Positions 9,770 to 21,335 of a stretch of DNA of 64,000 nucleotides are shown piece after piece (position 1 is the first letter of the stretch; the number at the start of each line of letters is the position of its first letter). The position numbers and the translations under genes are program-made. Below the pieces are notes generated by a model. It did not search any database. It was not told the DNA's origin and was given only the letters and a program-made list of their open reading frames with translations. This stretch comes from Synaphobranchus kaupii. Its lineage: Eukaryota > Chordata > Actinopteri > Anguilliformes > Synaphobranchidae. Where the stretch lies: assembly GCA_029718625.1 (NCBI GenBank), contig CM056376.1, positions 77,437,386-77,501,385 of the forward strand, given 5' to 3'.

Positions 9770-11535
9770 ACAAGGTTAGAACATTAAACAAAAAAGAATG
9801 ACACAGTCAATGAGTCTGTAAATAAGCCTGTACGTGACTATGCGGTTATAACTTCACTCAGACAATGTTGCCATCTGCTCAGTGACCAAACAGTTATAAT
9901 ACTCTGCTGAATATGTCCCTGGGCTTCCAATTCAACAGCCAACTGTTTTTTTTCCAACAAGCTCATTAACGTCTGGTTCACACCATCTACTCGGGACAGC
10001 AACACAAATGCTGTACTTGGTCATGTGCAGCAACAAGGGGGCGTTGTTAACGTATTTGGTGCGACACCAATAACTTACTGATTGTAAACACTTGACTGCC
10101 AAGTACAATACAGTTACCAGACATCCCGACGGTCTCTGCAATTCTGTTCCAAGAAGTAAGTTTACTAACATCCCTATAGTCGGATAGAGACTGTCATCGT
10201 ATAGAATTGGGTGGTTTGAGACCGCAATGATGAGCTGCTTTTCAGATAGACAGAAAAGAATGTGAATTCGTTGGACACTTTTTTTTTTAAACATCTAGAG
10301 CTTCATTGTTTCTGATTGTTTGGCAGTGCGACAAAGTTGACTGCTAGTCAATGTTTCAGAGAGACAAACATACAGGTTATTTGTCACTGTGTACTGACTC
10401 TACCCCGCCTGCTGTTTACCATTAGCCATAGACTTTGAATGGAATTATATCAGAGAATTGCCTGGGGACCGGTCAGAGTAAGTCAAGTGCCAGCTCTGCC
10501 TTTTCTGCCATGAGTATGCGTTTCAGGGATTGATTTCACCTCAGCAATACGTGCATCGAACACTATCCAGCAGAATGTCATTCCTACAGAATTCCAGGAA
10601 GGATATTTTCCACACATTAGTGAGGTTGAAGAACAGATACGAGTCTGCGGAGGCTGTGCTGCCAGATACTGAGGACCAGAGAAGTCCCTGCTGTTTCTCC
10701 AGCTGGGATAGTGGGTGGAGGACTCTGTTTAGGGGGAGGTAGGATCACATATCAGGACTAAACTGGACTTGACAGTGTGAGAGCGTAGAGTCCATGTGCG
10801 ACACACTCTTCTACGGGCTTGAAATCAGCAGAAAGGCTACTGTGTTAATCAGTATCAGTAATAGAGCCCAAAATAGCAAGCTAATCATAAATATTGGAGA
10901 TACTGGCTACTTCTTGAAAATGCAAAACATCCTTTTTCTCTCTCGTTCCTTTGAACCCAAAAGACAACGCAGGATTTTCAACCTGGTGCTTTTATTCTCT
11001 CATAGGATTTTACCCATAAAACTCATTGTTACTGTATGCAGCTTTGGGGTGTTAATATTTTTTATTTGCATATTTCAACAAAACATTTTTTATTACTAAA
11101 ACTACTTTTTTTTTTAACGTATATCAAAAGTTTGATAATGCAAGTTTGAATGTTCGATTGATAATTGATTTGCACTTTAAACATTTTTCATTTTAAGGTT
11201 TTGAAACACAAGTATCCCTCCATTGTTTTTATGCTTGAGGGTGTGTGCCCATGCATGGGCACAGCAGTGCGATATGCAACATAAAGTGGGCCATCTCTGT
11301 GAAGAAGAATCCTAGGGACTCGCATTCTACTCTTGGTTGGGATCTGCCACAACGTGGGCAAGCACGGGTGATGGAGTGGCATTTTACCGGCTGCTGTTCG
11401 TCAGGGGCAGCATTGCTACACCTGTTCACTGTTTGAAACTAGAAGTTTCTCTTCTCAGCGTATGCCACCACAATGACCTAAAGCCAAGCGTCAGAGGAGG
11501 GCTGCTGCATCTGTTGGTTTTTGGAGTCACTGGTT
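9770..11535. other. Non-coding or unassigned
   Basis: No recognisable element ends. An open frame at 10530-10742 and one at 10794-11099 have no motif and no clear splice context. Contains T-rich tracts around 10280 and 11105. Confidence 0.4.
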
Positions 11536-11543
11536 GGCTAAGG

Positions 11544-12294
11544 CAGGGGTTCCCAAACCGGTCCTGGGGGACCCCTGTGTATGCTGGTTTTCGTTGCAAC
11601 CACAGTTGCAATCCCAGAATTTTAACAAGCTGTTAATTTTTCTTAATTAGGTGCTTTTCATGTTTGGAGGAATTATTCGCCCTCTTAAGACTCATTATGT
11701 CAGAAATAGCTATGCATGCCATGTAGAACAAACTCCCCATGTTCACATTGTGCTTATTGTACTATATTGCAACAATTACATAAAAAAAGTTTACAAAGTA
11801 ATGTATTTTCACTCAAATTAAAGAGTGAAGTGAATCAATAGGCTCCTAATTCGGTTGTTGAACACGTGTTTAACTCAATTTTTTCTTTAAGCTTATTAAC
11901 ACAATGCAGGTTTGGCTCGTTATCATTTGCTTTGTGTTTGAATTCTTCATTATCTACCAAATGGTTAGTTTTAGTGGCCATGTGTCCACACTTTCACCAA
12001 TTAGGAGCCTATTGATTCAAATCAGTTTTTAAATGGATCTGTTAAATAATTTTCTTATCTTTTTTAAATAATATAGCACAATAAGCACAATGTGAACATG
12101 GGGAGTTTGTTCTACATGGCATGCATAGCTATTTCTGATATAATGTGGCTTAAGAGGGTGAATAATTCTTCCAAACATGAAAAGCACCTAATTAAGAAAA
12201 CTTAACAGCTTGTTAAAATTCTGGGATTGCAACTGTGGTTGCAACGAAAGCCAGCATACACAGGGGTCCCCCAGGACCGGTTTGGGAACCCCTG
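11544..12294. mobile_element. Long-armed palindromic hAT MITE
   Basis: A 751-bp non-coding element. Ends are CAGGGGTTCCCAAACCGG (left) and CCGGTTTGGGAACCCCTG (right). The outer roughly 230 bases of each side are inverted copies, for example the shared block ATGGCATGCATAGCTATTTC and its complement. It is flanked by an exact 8-bp duplication GGCTAAGG at 11536-11543 and 12295-12302. This is a hAT-type non-autonomous foldback. Confidence 0.92.
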
Positions 12295-12438
12295 GGCTAA
12301 GGAGCACACAGACCTCGTTTTAAAGGTCTGATTTGGCTGCTGGTTTTAAAGAGACCGATGAAAAACTGCAGACACTCCTACCCTCCAGGACATGAGTCTG
12401 ACACCCCCAATCTAGACCATGTGAGTAAGAGGCACATA

Positions 12439-12960
12439 CAGTGCCCTCCACTATTATTGGCACCCCTGGTAAAGATGAGTAAAAAGGGTTATAAAAAATT
12501 CACTGTTTGGTGAATTAGCTTAATCTCACACTGAAAAGTTTTAAAAAATCCAACCTTTAATTAAAGTAAATTTATTATGAAAAAAAATCCCTCATCAAGA
12601 AATAATTATTTTTAACACAATTATTGGCACCCCTGCATTTATATATAGAATGAAGTAATAGTTTTTTATATTTGGTCGCATATCCTTTGCATGCCATGAC
12701 TTCCTGATGTCTGTGACCCAACAACATCAAAAGACTCTTGATATCTTATTTTCTGGTACTCTTACAAGCGATACTGTAACGTCTCTGCATTTGAATGGAT
12801 CTCTATGGGAATTGGGGGGTGGGACTAGATTTAGCTGTAAATTACACTGGAACAGTATGGAAACACATGGTTGGTTAAATGGCACTAAGTCATCAAGGGT
12901 CTGACATATCAAACAAGCCTTAAACTATCACTCTGCTGCCAGAAATACAGTAGATATGGA
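12439..12960. mobile_element. Tc1-like remnant, left part
   Basis: Starts after a TA with CAGTGCCCTCCACTATTATT, a Tc1-type inverted repeat in fish, and runs about 240 bases. From about 12690 it continues into a segment also present at 46120-46750 (inverted) and 59885-60296 (shared block TTCCTGATGTCTGTGACCC and TTTGAATGGATCTCTATGGG). No right-hand inverted repeat is present, so it is truncated. No transposase frame is readable. Confidence 0.65.
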
Positions 12961-13035
12961 TGGATAACTTGAAGGGTTTCTGCTCCTGACTTATTTTTCC
13001 AGAGAGTTCAAAAGGAAAATTTGTCAGGAGAAACA

Positions 13036-14177
13036 ACCCTTAAAGGGTTAGTTCGGAATTGTGGACATAAAGTCTCATTTACCCATGATGTTGTTGATTG
13101 ATGGAGACCATTTTCAGCTGATTCCATGCTGTCCTTCTTGTGGACATACACATGTTGCTAATGCTAGAGCAACTCTAAGGTAACAGGTAGCATCCACTAC
13201 CAAACGCACTTAAACACTCCACAGTGCACCCAAAGCAAATAAAATACGACGACAGTCTATCGGGGTTCATTTGAGTGTTTATACCATAATTTTTGAAGTC
13301 AAACTATCGTTGAATCCTTTACTTTGTGCTGACCTATATTCTCTGTGGAAGTACGGCGGCGGAGTGAACGTGGCCATTGCAACTGGTTGCTCCTCTTTGT
13401 TGTTGAAGTCGACCAGTGCCGGCACTACATTCGTAGGTCACGTAAAGTATCGCTCCGCCGCCGTACTTCTCCGTATATTCTACTTCCTGTGGAGTGTTTA
13501 AGTGCGTTTGGTAGTGGATGCTACCGGTTACCATAGAGTTGCACTAGCATTAGCAACGTGACAGTCATGGAAAGAGATCGGCGAGAGTATTGGGATGGAC
13601 TGGGTTGACTATCAAGGAATGGAAGAAAATCCGTGACAAGTTTGTCCGAATGAAGACAGCCTTGAGCAAGAAAAGTGGAGCTGCAGGTGGAAGTCAAAAC
13701 AAGCCTACCTTCTACATCATGCTGTCCTGGCTAGAAGTGTTTATTAAACACCGGGACACAGAGTCCAATTATCCTGAGGTAAACACAGACAGCCTTTGTT
13801 TACTAACGTTCTCTCCTGCCGATTAAAAGCAGCAGCTCTTCCTCCTCATCATCTAGTGCCTGTAGTTGCATCTGCATTTGCAGAACGGCGTCCATCCCTG
13901 CTGCTGCTAGCTAGCGTGGCTTTATTTAGCTAACGTTGTCATAAAATTTCTTCTTACTGTGAAAAACGACGACATCGGACAGATGTTAAGGTAAATCTAT
14001 CACCACGGCGGCACTTTCGCCACAAGTTAGCAATTATACTTTGTACTTTGATTATAACTTTGAAAACAAAAAACAAATTAATATAAAAAGGTTAGTCTGT
14101 TACTGCATACCCGTTTTTGCTAAAGCTGCATCATAACGCGGAGCTGTCAAAACTATAACAGCACGGAAACCCTTTAA
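13036..14177 (+). mobile_element. DNA transposon remnant with MADF domain
   Basis: Begins TTAAAGGGTTAGTTCGG at 13040. Ends near 14177 with the inverse-type end CGGAAACCCTTTAA. The ends share only the outer TTAAAGGGTT, so the borders are tentative. Inside are a foldback (arms 13149-13224 and 13486-13562, including GTTTAAGTGCGTTTGGTAG and its complement) and an inner pair, GTACGGCGGCGGAG and its complement. A MADF-type DNA-binding segment follows. Either a Harbinger or a piggyBac origin is possible. Confidence 0.45.
13566..13795 (+). pseudogene. MADF/Myb-SANT-like DNA-binding domain fragment
   Basis: Plus strand reads WKEIGESIGMDW, and after a one-base frameshift near 13610 continues IKEWKKIRDKFVRMKTALSK and KPTFYIMLSWLEVFIKHRDT. 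This matches the MADF pattern: first helix W-K-E-I, then W-K-x-[IL]-R-D-x-[FY]. These domains accompany PIF/Harbinger transposases and some host regulators. A donor-like GAG|GTAAAC follows at about 13780. The frameshift and missing remainder point to a dead copy. Confidence 0.6.
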
Positions 14178-14437
14178 AAAAAACAAAATAAAAAACGTAG
14201 CTAGGCTACACGTAGCCTATGGCTATGACAAATTAAGGACTAAACAAGCCACATTTTAGTTAATAAAAGTCAAGTAAGCTAATTTAGATATCCAGTGAGC
14301 ACAAGTGGCATACAGAACTAGTTAACTTTTTTTTAGCAGCATTTTTTTGTAAGTATAAACCGAACTATTTTTAAAATTTAAAAAAAACAAAACAATTTAT
14401 TTAAGTATGCGCCGAAGTATGCCTTCCTGGCGTGTCT

Positions 14438-14570
14438 CCCCGTGGCGAAGCCTGTAGCGCGGCCTAACTAGTATTCCCGTGCTCTTTGTGACATTGTCGG
14501 TTCGAATCCGACCTTTCCTTTTGTCTCTACACTGTGCTGTCCAATAAAGCTCAAAGGCTATTACACCTGT
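14438..14570 (+). repeat. tRNA-derived SINE
   Basis: Contains an A-box-like GTGGCGAAGCCTG and a clear B box GGTTCGAATCC, 5' of TTTGTCTCTACA and an AATAAA-like tail (CCAATAAAGCTC). This order is that of a tRNA-headed fish SINE. The tRNA-like part does not fold as a functional tRNA. Confidence 0.55.
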
Positions 14571-14706
14571 TTTAAGAAAGTATAGTCCATTTTAGTACTT
14601 ATAAACTTTTGTAGCCACAATTTCCTCTATATTCTCAGCTACCTTGAATTGAGAGAAAATGCTGTTAGCTATAAGTTAGAGTGAAAGAAATGTAGAGACC
14701 TAGCTA

Positions 14707-15205
14707 CTCACTCCAAAAGTCTCTGGATATCTGGCTTCTCTGTCGAACATGAGGTAGAATGGGGAGTACTTGGTGGTGATCTGTACTTTGGTGCGCAAGC
14801 CAAACATGGCTGCACTGAGGTCCCAGTTCCAAGGATTCTCATCCACCAATTTGGTGAGAGTTTTGAAACATATTGACATTGTTATGAAATACTATTTCGA
14901 TTGTAAAGCATAGCTTATGATTGCGATGTGTGACCCAAATCACACTGCTTAATACAATACCAAAATAGAATACTTCACACAGTGACTATAGTACCATTTA
15001 GTGGTGTAAATGTGTCAAGGTTAGTTTACTGTCAAGTCCACATTACTTTGTCACTGTCCCATTCATTCTTTCAACCAATCCACTGGTCTGTGGATGGTAA
15101 GGTACGCAGAAGCTCCTCTCGATGTCCAGCTTCTGGCAGAGAGCCATATTCAGCTGAATTTAACGGACAACAGTCAGTTAGTACAAAAGAAAACTGAGTG
15201 AAGGG
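14707..15205 (-). pseudogene. Ty3/gypsy- or GIN-like integrase, decayed
   Basis: Minus strand. At 15050-15150 it reads LCQKLDIERSFCVPYHPQT then SGLVERMNGTV, which is the integrase catalytic-core end with the catalytic glutamate in LVER. At 14715-14857 it reads KLVDENPWNWDLSAAMFGLR then TTKYSPFYLMFDREARYPE, the segment after the core. About 190 bases of unrelated or shifted sequence lie between. The second block ends in TTTGGA followed by GTGAGT, a perfect donor. A gypsy retrotransposon, or a GIN/KRBA2-type domesticated integrase, are both possible. Frames are broken, so it is called a pseudogene. Confidence 0.68.
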
Positions 15206-18156
15206 AGCCTCAGCCATGTTTTTGGGTAATGAGACAATTTGCATTGTGCAAATACTGATAACTGTAACTGAAGGCGCATCCAGCACCATGTTGCAAGCTT
15301 ATAGTGGTTTATTATTCAAATAGTGTGGCGCATATACATAGGCTGTACGACCGTGGACCGCACCTGCATCCACAATGTTTAGTAAAAATGCATTTCTGAG
15401 TTGAAAAGTCAGTGAAAGGACGGTGAAATGCTGTCTCGAACTCAGGTGAAAAAAATAGCTAAATTACGGCTAAATTGGCAAGTTTGTCAAAACGTCTCTC
15501 AACCTAGGATTTCCACCATTCTATATGTCTTGAATCCGGCTTTTGAGCACTGGGTAGGCTAATGATACATAGTAAACGGATATTTTGTAACGTGTTTTTT
15601 TACGTGCTCTGTAATGTTATGTATTAGTAGACTAAATCGCCCTGAGAATGCGTTAATGTTAGTTTTTCTGACACACTAAATCCATAATTGGTTATGAGCC
15701 AGCTAGTTTATAACTAGCTATAGCCTAGCTCTCACTTGTCCAGTAGAAACCGCTAAATGGATAGCTACTTAGTTAGTGTGTTAGCCAAGTAACAAAAGCA
15801 CTTCATAGGCTATAATATCAGCTAGGCTGTAATGACTGACCCACATCAGGCTACATATTTTCTGTGAAATAGAAAAGGTTTGAGATAGCTAAGCTTTTGT
15901 CACGCCAACAGAACTTGTGCTATTGCTCAAATAGCCTATGTGACCAAGAAAGAAAGTAGCCAACTGCATGGCAACCCTTTCTGAAGGCTATATTACCAAT
16001 AATAAGAAATGCTGTAAAATGAACGCCAGTCTGTTATAAAGGCAAAGAGGGATTTCATATTTTAGCAAATAAATGCCGGATCGAAAATTGTTTAGCACTG
16101 GTTCCCATTGATGCAACAGCTATCGCAGCCAAATGAGCCAATAAAACTTGTCACACAGAGGCATCATGCAGACAAAGGCACAAGAACAATGTCACTCCAA
16201 CCACATTAGGAACTGAACTACCGATAGGCTATATAATGTGAAAGAAAGCAAGGTATGTTGCACCCTTTAAAAGAATGCAACGCACAGTCCACTCTAGTTC
16301 TGGCAACTTTATTTTCTTCTCCGGTACAAGTCTTTTTCTTAGTTTTTTTGCATTTACAAAATCCAAGATCTTTTTCCCAAATACATTGCAGCGTCTGTCT
16401 GTAGGCTATTAAGCAAGGAGATACAAATGAATGTATGTATAATAAAAAGAAATTTCAAATACATATGTAGATTATAGATGTGCATGAATGTAAATATACT
16501 CTCGCCACATTGCTGTAAGACACATTCAGGGATATTTTTTATATGATAACGTAATTAGCCTATAATAGTATCAAGTAATAATATAGTTTGCCTACCCCAA
16601 TCTTGCATAGAGCTTTGCACACTTTCTCGGCAACTTCCAGCTTTAGTTTTACATATAGCCTACTGAAATAAATGCCATATCAGCAAGCTCTGATTTGTCA
16701 TTGCCAGCTTTAGGCCGCGATCACACCGGACGCGCTTTGTAGGCTTACAACTTGTTAACAAGTTAAAGCCTTGTTTATATAGGCCTACATCGATCTTGAG
16801 CAAAATTTAAAAAAAATTAAAAAAACATTCAACTCAACGAAAAATCTTGCATGCAAACGTGATACTATCCCCTTACTACTGTTCGCTTTAACTTAGCTGT
16901 GCCTAATCCCGCCACTTTTTCAGAACGTAAAAACACATTTTAAAAGAAAACAAAGGAACAGTTAGAATTTGTATTTTTATACTTTGTATTTTTAAACTGA
17001 ATGGATAGACTGATTGTCTGTTCCGCCACCTTATTGAGTCTGTCTGTGTAATTAATTCAGTCAATCTCGCATTCCATGAGCCCAAACTTGCCACGTAATT
17101 AATAAAATGAAAATTTGACTTTTACACCGCAGAAAAAATGTTTGAACTAGGCTTGTCACAGTGTTTGGTTTTACCAGTCACATACTAAAAGCATAGTGGG
17201 CGCAGTACGGAACAAGCCAGGCGGATCTTGACCAACACTCATCTTCTTTATTGGAGCAGTTTCGAAGTTACAGCGAGAAAATTTGTGTTTTTTTTTTAAT
17301 GAGTGGTTGAAGAATGTGCACACCAAAAATAAACTGGTTCTGAACAATAGGCCCGCCACCCTCATTGAAACTGCGTGGTTTGAGTCATTTGCCTTTTTAA
17401 GAAACAGAATCATAGGAGCCCTGCCTATAGGCTTAGGCTATAGGGCTTTTTTAAACGGGGGTAACAAGGGCTCTTATGCTCGAGCGTCCTCTTGCTAAAA
17501 TGTTCGATTTAATAAGACCAATAATATTTTACCTTTCACGCAAGGTTAAAATCCATTACCACCCTCCATGCGTCTTCAAATCAACACATTGTTCTCAAAC
17601 TGATTGAGAAATCACAATAAGTCAGAAATCAGAACTATTTCTGACGCGGCTTGGGTATCCATACAATGCAACTTTAGAATGTTGAAAAAGCCTTCACAAG
17701 AGAACAGCAACTAGCTAACAATTCAAACATTTTTGAAAATATTGTTTTTGGTCATAAAAGAACCACGTCGAATTGCTGCACTAAAAGAAAAAAAGTGAAA
17801 ATATGTCCCGTCAAAGCCTCCTCGAACTACAGGAGACAAAGAAATCAGAGTTTCTGCAAAAAATCAAGTGGCAGTAGCCAAATTAATTCTATGTAATTAC
17901 CGGTAATATAGCTATGCAATTTGATAACATTTCAAGTTTCTCCAAATTATTTTACAGACTAGAAAAGCGATGATATTTAGCTAACGTTAGCTAGCTATCT
18001 GACGTGGCCACTTGTAAAATAAATTAATGGATGGCAGCATGCAACCAGTTTTACCAGGTGTCAGTCAGTGTGAATGTTGCAAAGGAACTCCAAAACCTTC
18101 AGGACAAGGCATTTCCAACATCATGTGCAGTCACTGCTATTTTACATGTAACATTA
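15206..18156. other. Non-coding, no assigned elements
   Basis: AT-rich with many TAGCTA-type words. At 16712 GGCCGCGATCACACCGGACG resembles a fish MITE end, but I found no partner. T-rich and A-rich tracts occur around 16805 and 17285. No gene was recognised. Confidence 0.4.
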
Positions 18157-18745
18157 GGGCCATTCCGTGTCAAATCAACCAGTTTTCTGAAAAGTTCCCG
18201 TATGACCCTCTCAGATTTTGATGAAACTCCATCATAATAATCCATTGTGTGAAAAATAAACACAAACAAAAAATTTGCCTCATACGACATGTCGTTTCCG
18301 AGATATGGCCTCCTGAAATTTGCTCAAAACCCACCGTCCTTCGCGCCCATGAGTCGTGAAAATGCGCGAATGCGATTTTTTCCGACTTGGAAGCTTATAA
18401 CTTGGAATTGGTAACAACTATAGAGCTGAAACTTGGTATTCTAACTTTCTTCCAACTTGCAAGAATTTGACATCAGATTACTTGTACTCCCTTCCCTTTT
18501 CAAGTTATATGCACCCAAAGTAGCCACTTTGTTCAGTCGCACATGTTTTTGGTGATTTGCGAGGTCACCCTGTGCCCATACGAGTGGACATATACATCTC
18601 ATATCACAGATGTATTATCTATAGGTGTATGTCTATGGTCACAAGCAAGTACAGGTTAATCAATTCATTTGTAAAGGATTGACATCCATCCAAAGTTGGG
18701 TCCGGGTGAAAAAAAGTCACAACCGTCCGTCTTATCAATAGATCA
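18157..18745 (+). repeat. Terminal arm of a long-TIR DNA transposon, copy 1
   Basis: Starts GGGCCATTCCGTGTCAAATC and runs to about 18745. The same roughly 550-bp block occurs inverted at 28800-29322 (ending in GACATGGAATGACCC), and its inner part recurs in direct orientation at 27955-28165. Blocks in common include CACCCTGTGCCCATACGAGT and TGTATGTCTATGGTCACAAG. It looks like a solo arm of the element described at 27955-29322. Confidence 0.7.
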
Positions 18746-19407
18746 CCATGTGCACAGTTAAAACTTTTTTGAAGACCAGACCTTTGAATCTCCAGTGGTA
18801 ACCAACTATATTTTTATTGTCCACCAATCTGAGGTAGTCAGGAAATTACACAACTAAAGCTTTAGAATGCAACGCAGCTTGCATGTTAATGTTTGTGCAG
18901 GAGAAAATATGCGCATTGATTTTAGAGACAACTTTTTAGTTATTTGCCGGAGGCATTCAACTGTATAAAATGTATTCATAGGATAAAACATGATGTATTG
19001 CACAGGCTACATACGGCAAAATTAAATATTGTTTTGAAAGGACCGGGGTTAACCTTAAGCATTTAAGGTTGTGTTTCCTATGCAATAACAAACAAACTGA
19101 ATGACATGGGAAACAAAAACGTCAGAAATATGCTTACGCCCTTACCTATAGGGTTTTTAAAAAATTTTTTTTGGCTGTGGCTGAATTTTTTCAGGGTACC
19201 CCCTGGTAAAAAAATAAACCCGGCGCCTATGCCAGACGTAGCCTAGAAACAGCATGATACTCATTTCACAAGTAAAACATCAACGAGCCACCCCAGGCAC
19301 CGCGCAAAACGGATTATGATGGTTCCAATTCCAAAGTAGGCTAGTAGGCAAGACTACAGACAAACTGAACACAATTTAGCCCTATATTGTTAATGTTTCC
19401 GGTCATA
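18746..19407. other. Non-coding
   Basis: No recognised coding sequence or element ends before the Tc1 copy at 19410. Confidence 0.4.
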
Positions 19408-19409
19408 TA

Positions 19410-20940
19410 CACTACTCACAAAAAGTTAGGGATATTTGGCTTTCGGGTGAAATTTATGGAAAATGTAAGTTCACGCTACAGTGATATTATACGTATCATG
19501 AAAGTAGGGCATTTAAGTAGAAGCATACAATGGTGATTTCCTCATCTCAAACAATTTATTGAAACAAAAGCCAACAACAGTGGTGGGTATACCACAACAA
19601 AAATGTCAATGTCTCAATAACTTGTCATGTGCCCTTGAGCATCAATTACAGTTTGACAACGACGTCTCATGCTGTTCACAAGTCGACTTATTGTCTGCTG
19701 AGGCATGGCATCCCACTCTTCTTGAAGGGCGGCCCTCAGGTCATTGAGGTTCTGGGGTACAGAGTTACGAGCCTCTACACGGTGAGTCAGCTGATCCCAT
19801 AGGTTTTCTATGGGATTCAGGTCTGGAGAAAGTGCAGGCCACTCCATTTGAGGTACCCCAGTCTCCAGCAGCCTTTCCCTAATGATGCGACCTCGATGAG
19901 CTGGAGCATTGTCGTCCATGAAGATGAAATTAGGCCTGTGTTGTTCATGCAGGGGCACAATGACTGGATTAATGATGTTATTTTAGTAGTATGGGCTTGT
20001 CACTGTACCATTCACAAAGTGTAGGGCAGTTCTGTATTGACTAGACACACCTGCCCACACTGTAACACCGCCACCACCAAAGGGTCGTCTGGTGACAACA
20101 GTGGCTGATGCATAGCGCCCTCCTTGACGTCTCCAACATCGTTGGCGGCCATCATTTCTGCTCAACGTGAATCGACTTTCATCAGAGAACAGCACTGAGG
20201 CCCACTGGTCCCTCGTCCAGCGTAAATGCTCCCTGGCCCATGCAAGACGATGACGCCTGTGCCTGGTGGTGTGGTCAGGTACCCTTGCAGGTCGTCTAGC
20301 ACGCAGACCACGCTGATGTAAACGGTTTCGAATGGTCTGACGTGACACTTGGGTGCCTCTCACCTCCCTTAAATGTGCCTGGAGTTGAGTGGCATTCATC
20401 ATCCGGTTCCGCAGGGCACTGTTCACAATGAAGCGGTCATCAGTGTGGGATGTGGCCAAAGGACGTCCACTTCTATGCCTTTCTGTGACTATTCCAGTCT
20501 CTCTGTATCTCTGTTGCAACCTGCTGATGACACTCTGTGACACTCTAAGCTCAGTGGCCACTTCCCTCTGAGAACATCCTGTTTGAAGCCTCGCAATGGC
20601 GAGGTACTGTTGATCAATTGTTAGGTGTCGTCTTGGTCTCATGATGTCAAAATGTGAACAGCATGATGAAGAGGACTGTTTAAATACCAATTCTAATTGA
20701 ACCAGGAAATTTATTGGTCGATTCATGGATCAAACACCTGTTGTGAATTTTGCCGTTCAGCTCCTTGTTAGAGAACAGCAAGTTGTGCAAAAAGTACTGA
20801 AACATTGAATAGTTGGACATGTGCATTCAAAAGTTTAGAGAAGGTCAAATTAATTTCACCTGTAAAGGTTATAGTGCATTTTAGATTCATCCTGAAATTT
20901 CACCCGAAAGCCGAATATCCCTAACTTTTTGTGAGTAGTG
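19410..20940 (-). mobile_element. Tc1-like transposon B, copy 1
   Basis: A 1531-bp element with TIRs starting CACTACTCACAAAAAGTTAG at both ends. It is flanked by TA at 19408-19409 and 20941-20942. Two further nearly identical copies are in the window (37747-39275 and 58005-59524). The transposase is on the minus strand and full length apart from one stop codon. High similarity between copies suggests recent activity of this family. Confidence 0.96.
19614..20642 (-). pseudogene. Tc1 transposase, copy 1, one internal stop
   Basis: A 342-codon frame from ATG at 20642 to TGA at 19614-19616, the usual Tc1 length. In order: paired helix-turn-helix domains ([30 protein letters not shown]), the GRP linker RSGRPL, then the catalytic domain with [19 protein letters not shown] and [11 protein letters not shown]. 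The second aspartate and the glutamate are 34 residues apart, the DD34E spacing of Tc1. The only visible lesion is a TAA after SPYY (around 19983), where copies 2 and 3 have CTG; all three bases differ. The start is set by the conserved MRPRRHL shared by all copies. Confidence 0.93.
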
Positions 20941-20949
20941 TATATGCTG

Positions 20950-21335
20950 AAAATGTGGAAAGTTGTTTTGGGGGAGTCTGCACAAGCTGTGAAAAAAACG
21001 AACAAAAAACTATCATTATGGCGATGTAGGTTTAATGTAAACCTAAAAGTCACATCGTCACTGGCACAGCACATCATCAATGTCCGATGTCATCGGCCAT
21101 CGGCACAACCCTCGTGCCACGCCCTTGTGCTGACTGTCCGTCTTATCAACACCACATAGACAGTGATGACGTTTTTTCCCCGGAAGAATTTCACAGTCTT
21201 TGAAGTTTAGATTACTACCGCATTAGGTATAATTAAAGAAAAAAAAGACTAAAATAAAGGCAATACCCCACATTGTGGTAACTGCCGTTATTGCAATCGA
21301 TAATTATTGTTGCGGTATATCGCCCAGCCCTAACT
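20950..21335. repeat. hAT-like repeat fragment
   Basis: Ends CGGTATATCGCCCAGCCCTA, the inverse of the sequence starting at 4849. The interior is unassigned. Confidence 0.45.

Noticed and set aside
19559..19747. Plus-strand 62-codon frame repeated at 38938 and 58154
   Set aside because: It is the antisense shadow of the Tc1 transposase C-terminus, and its conservation follows from the three near-identical copies.
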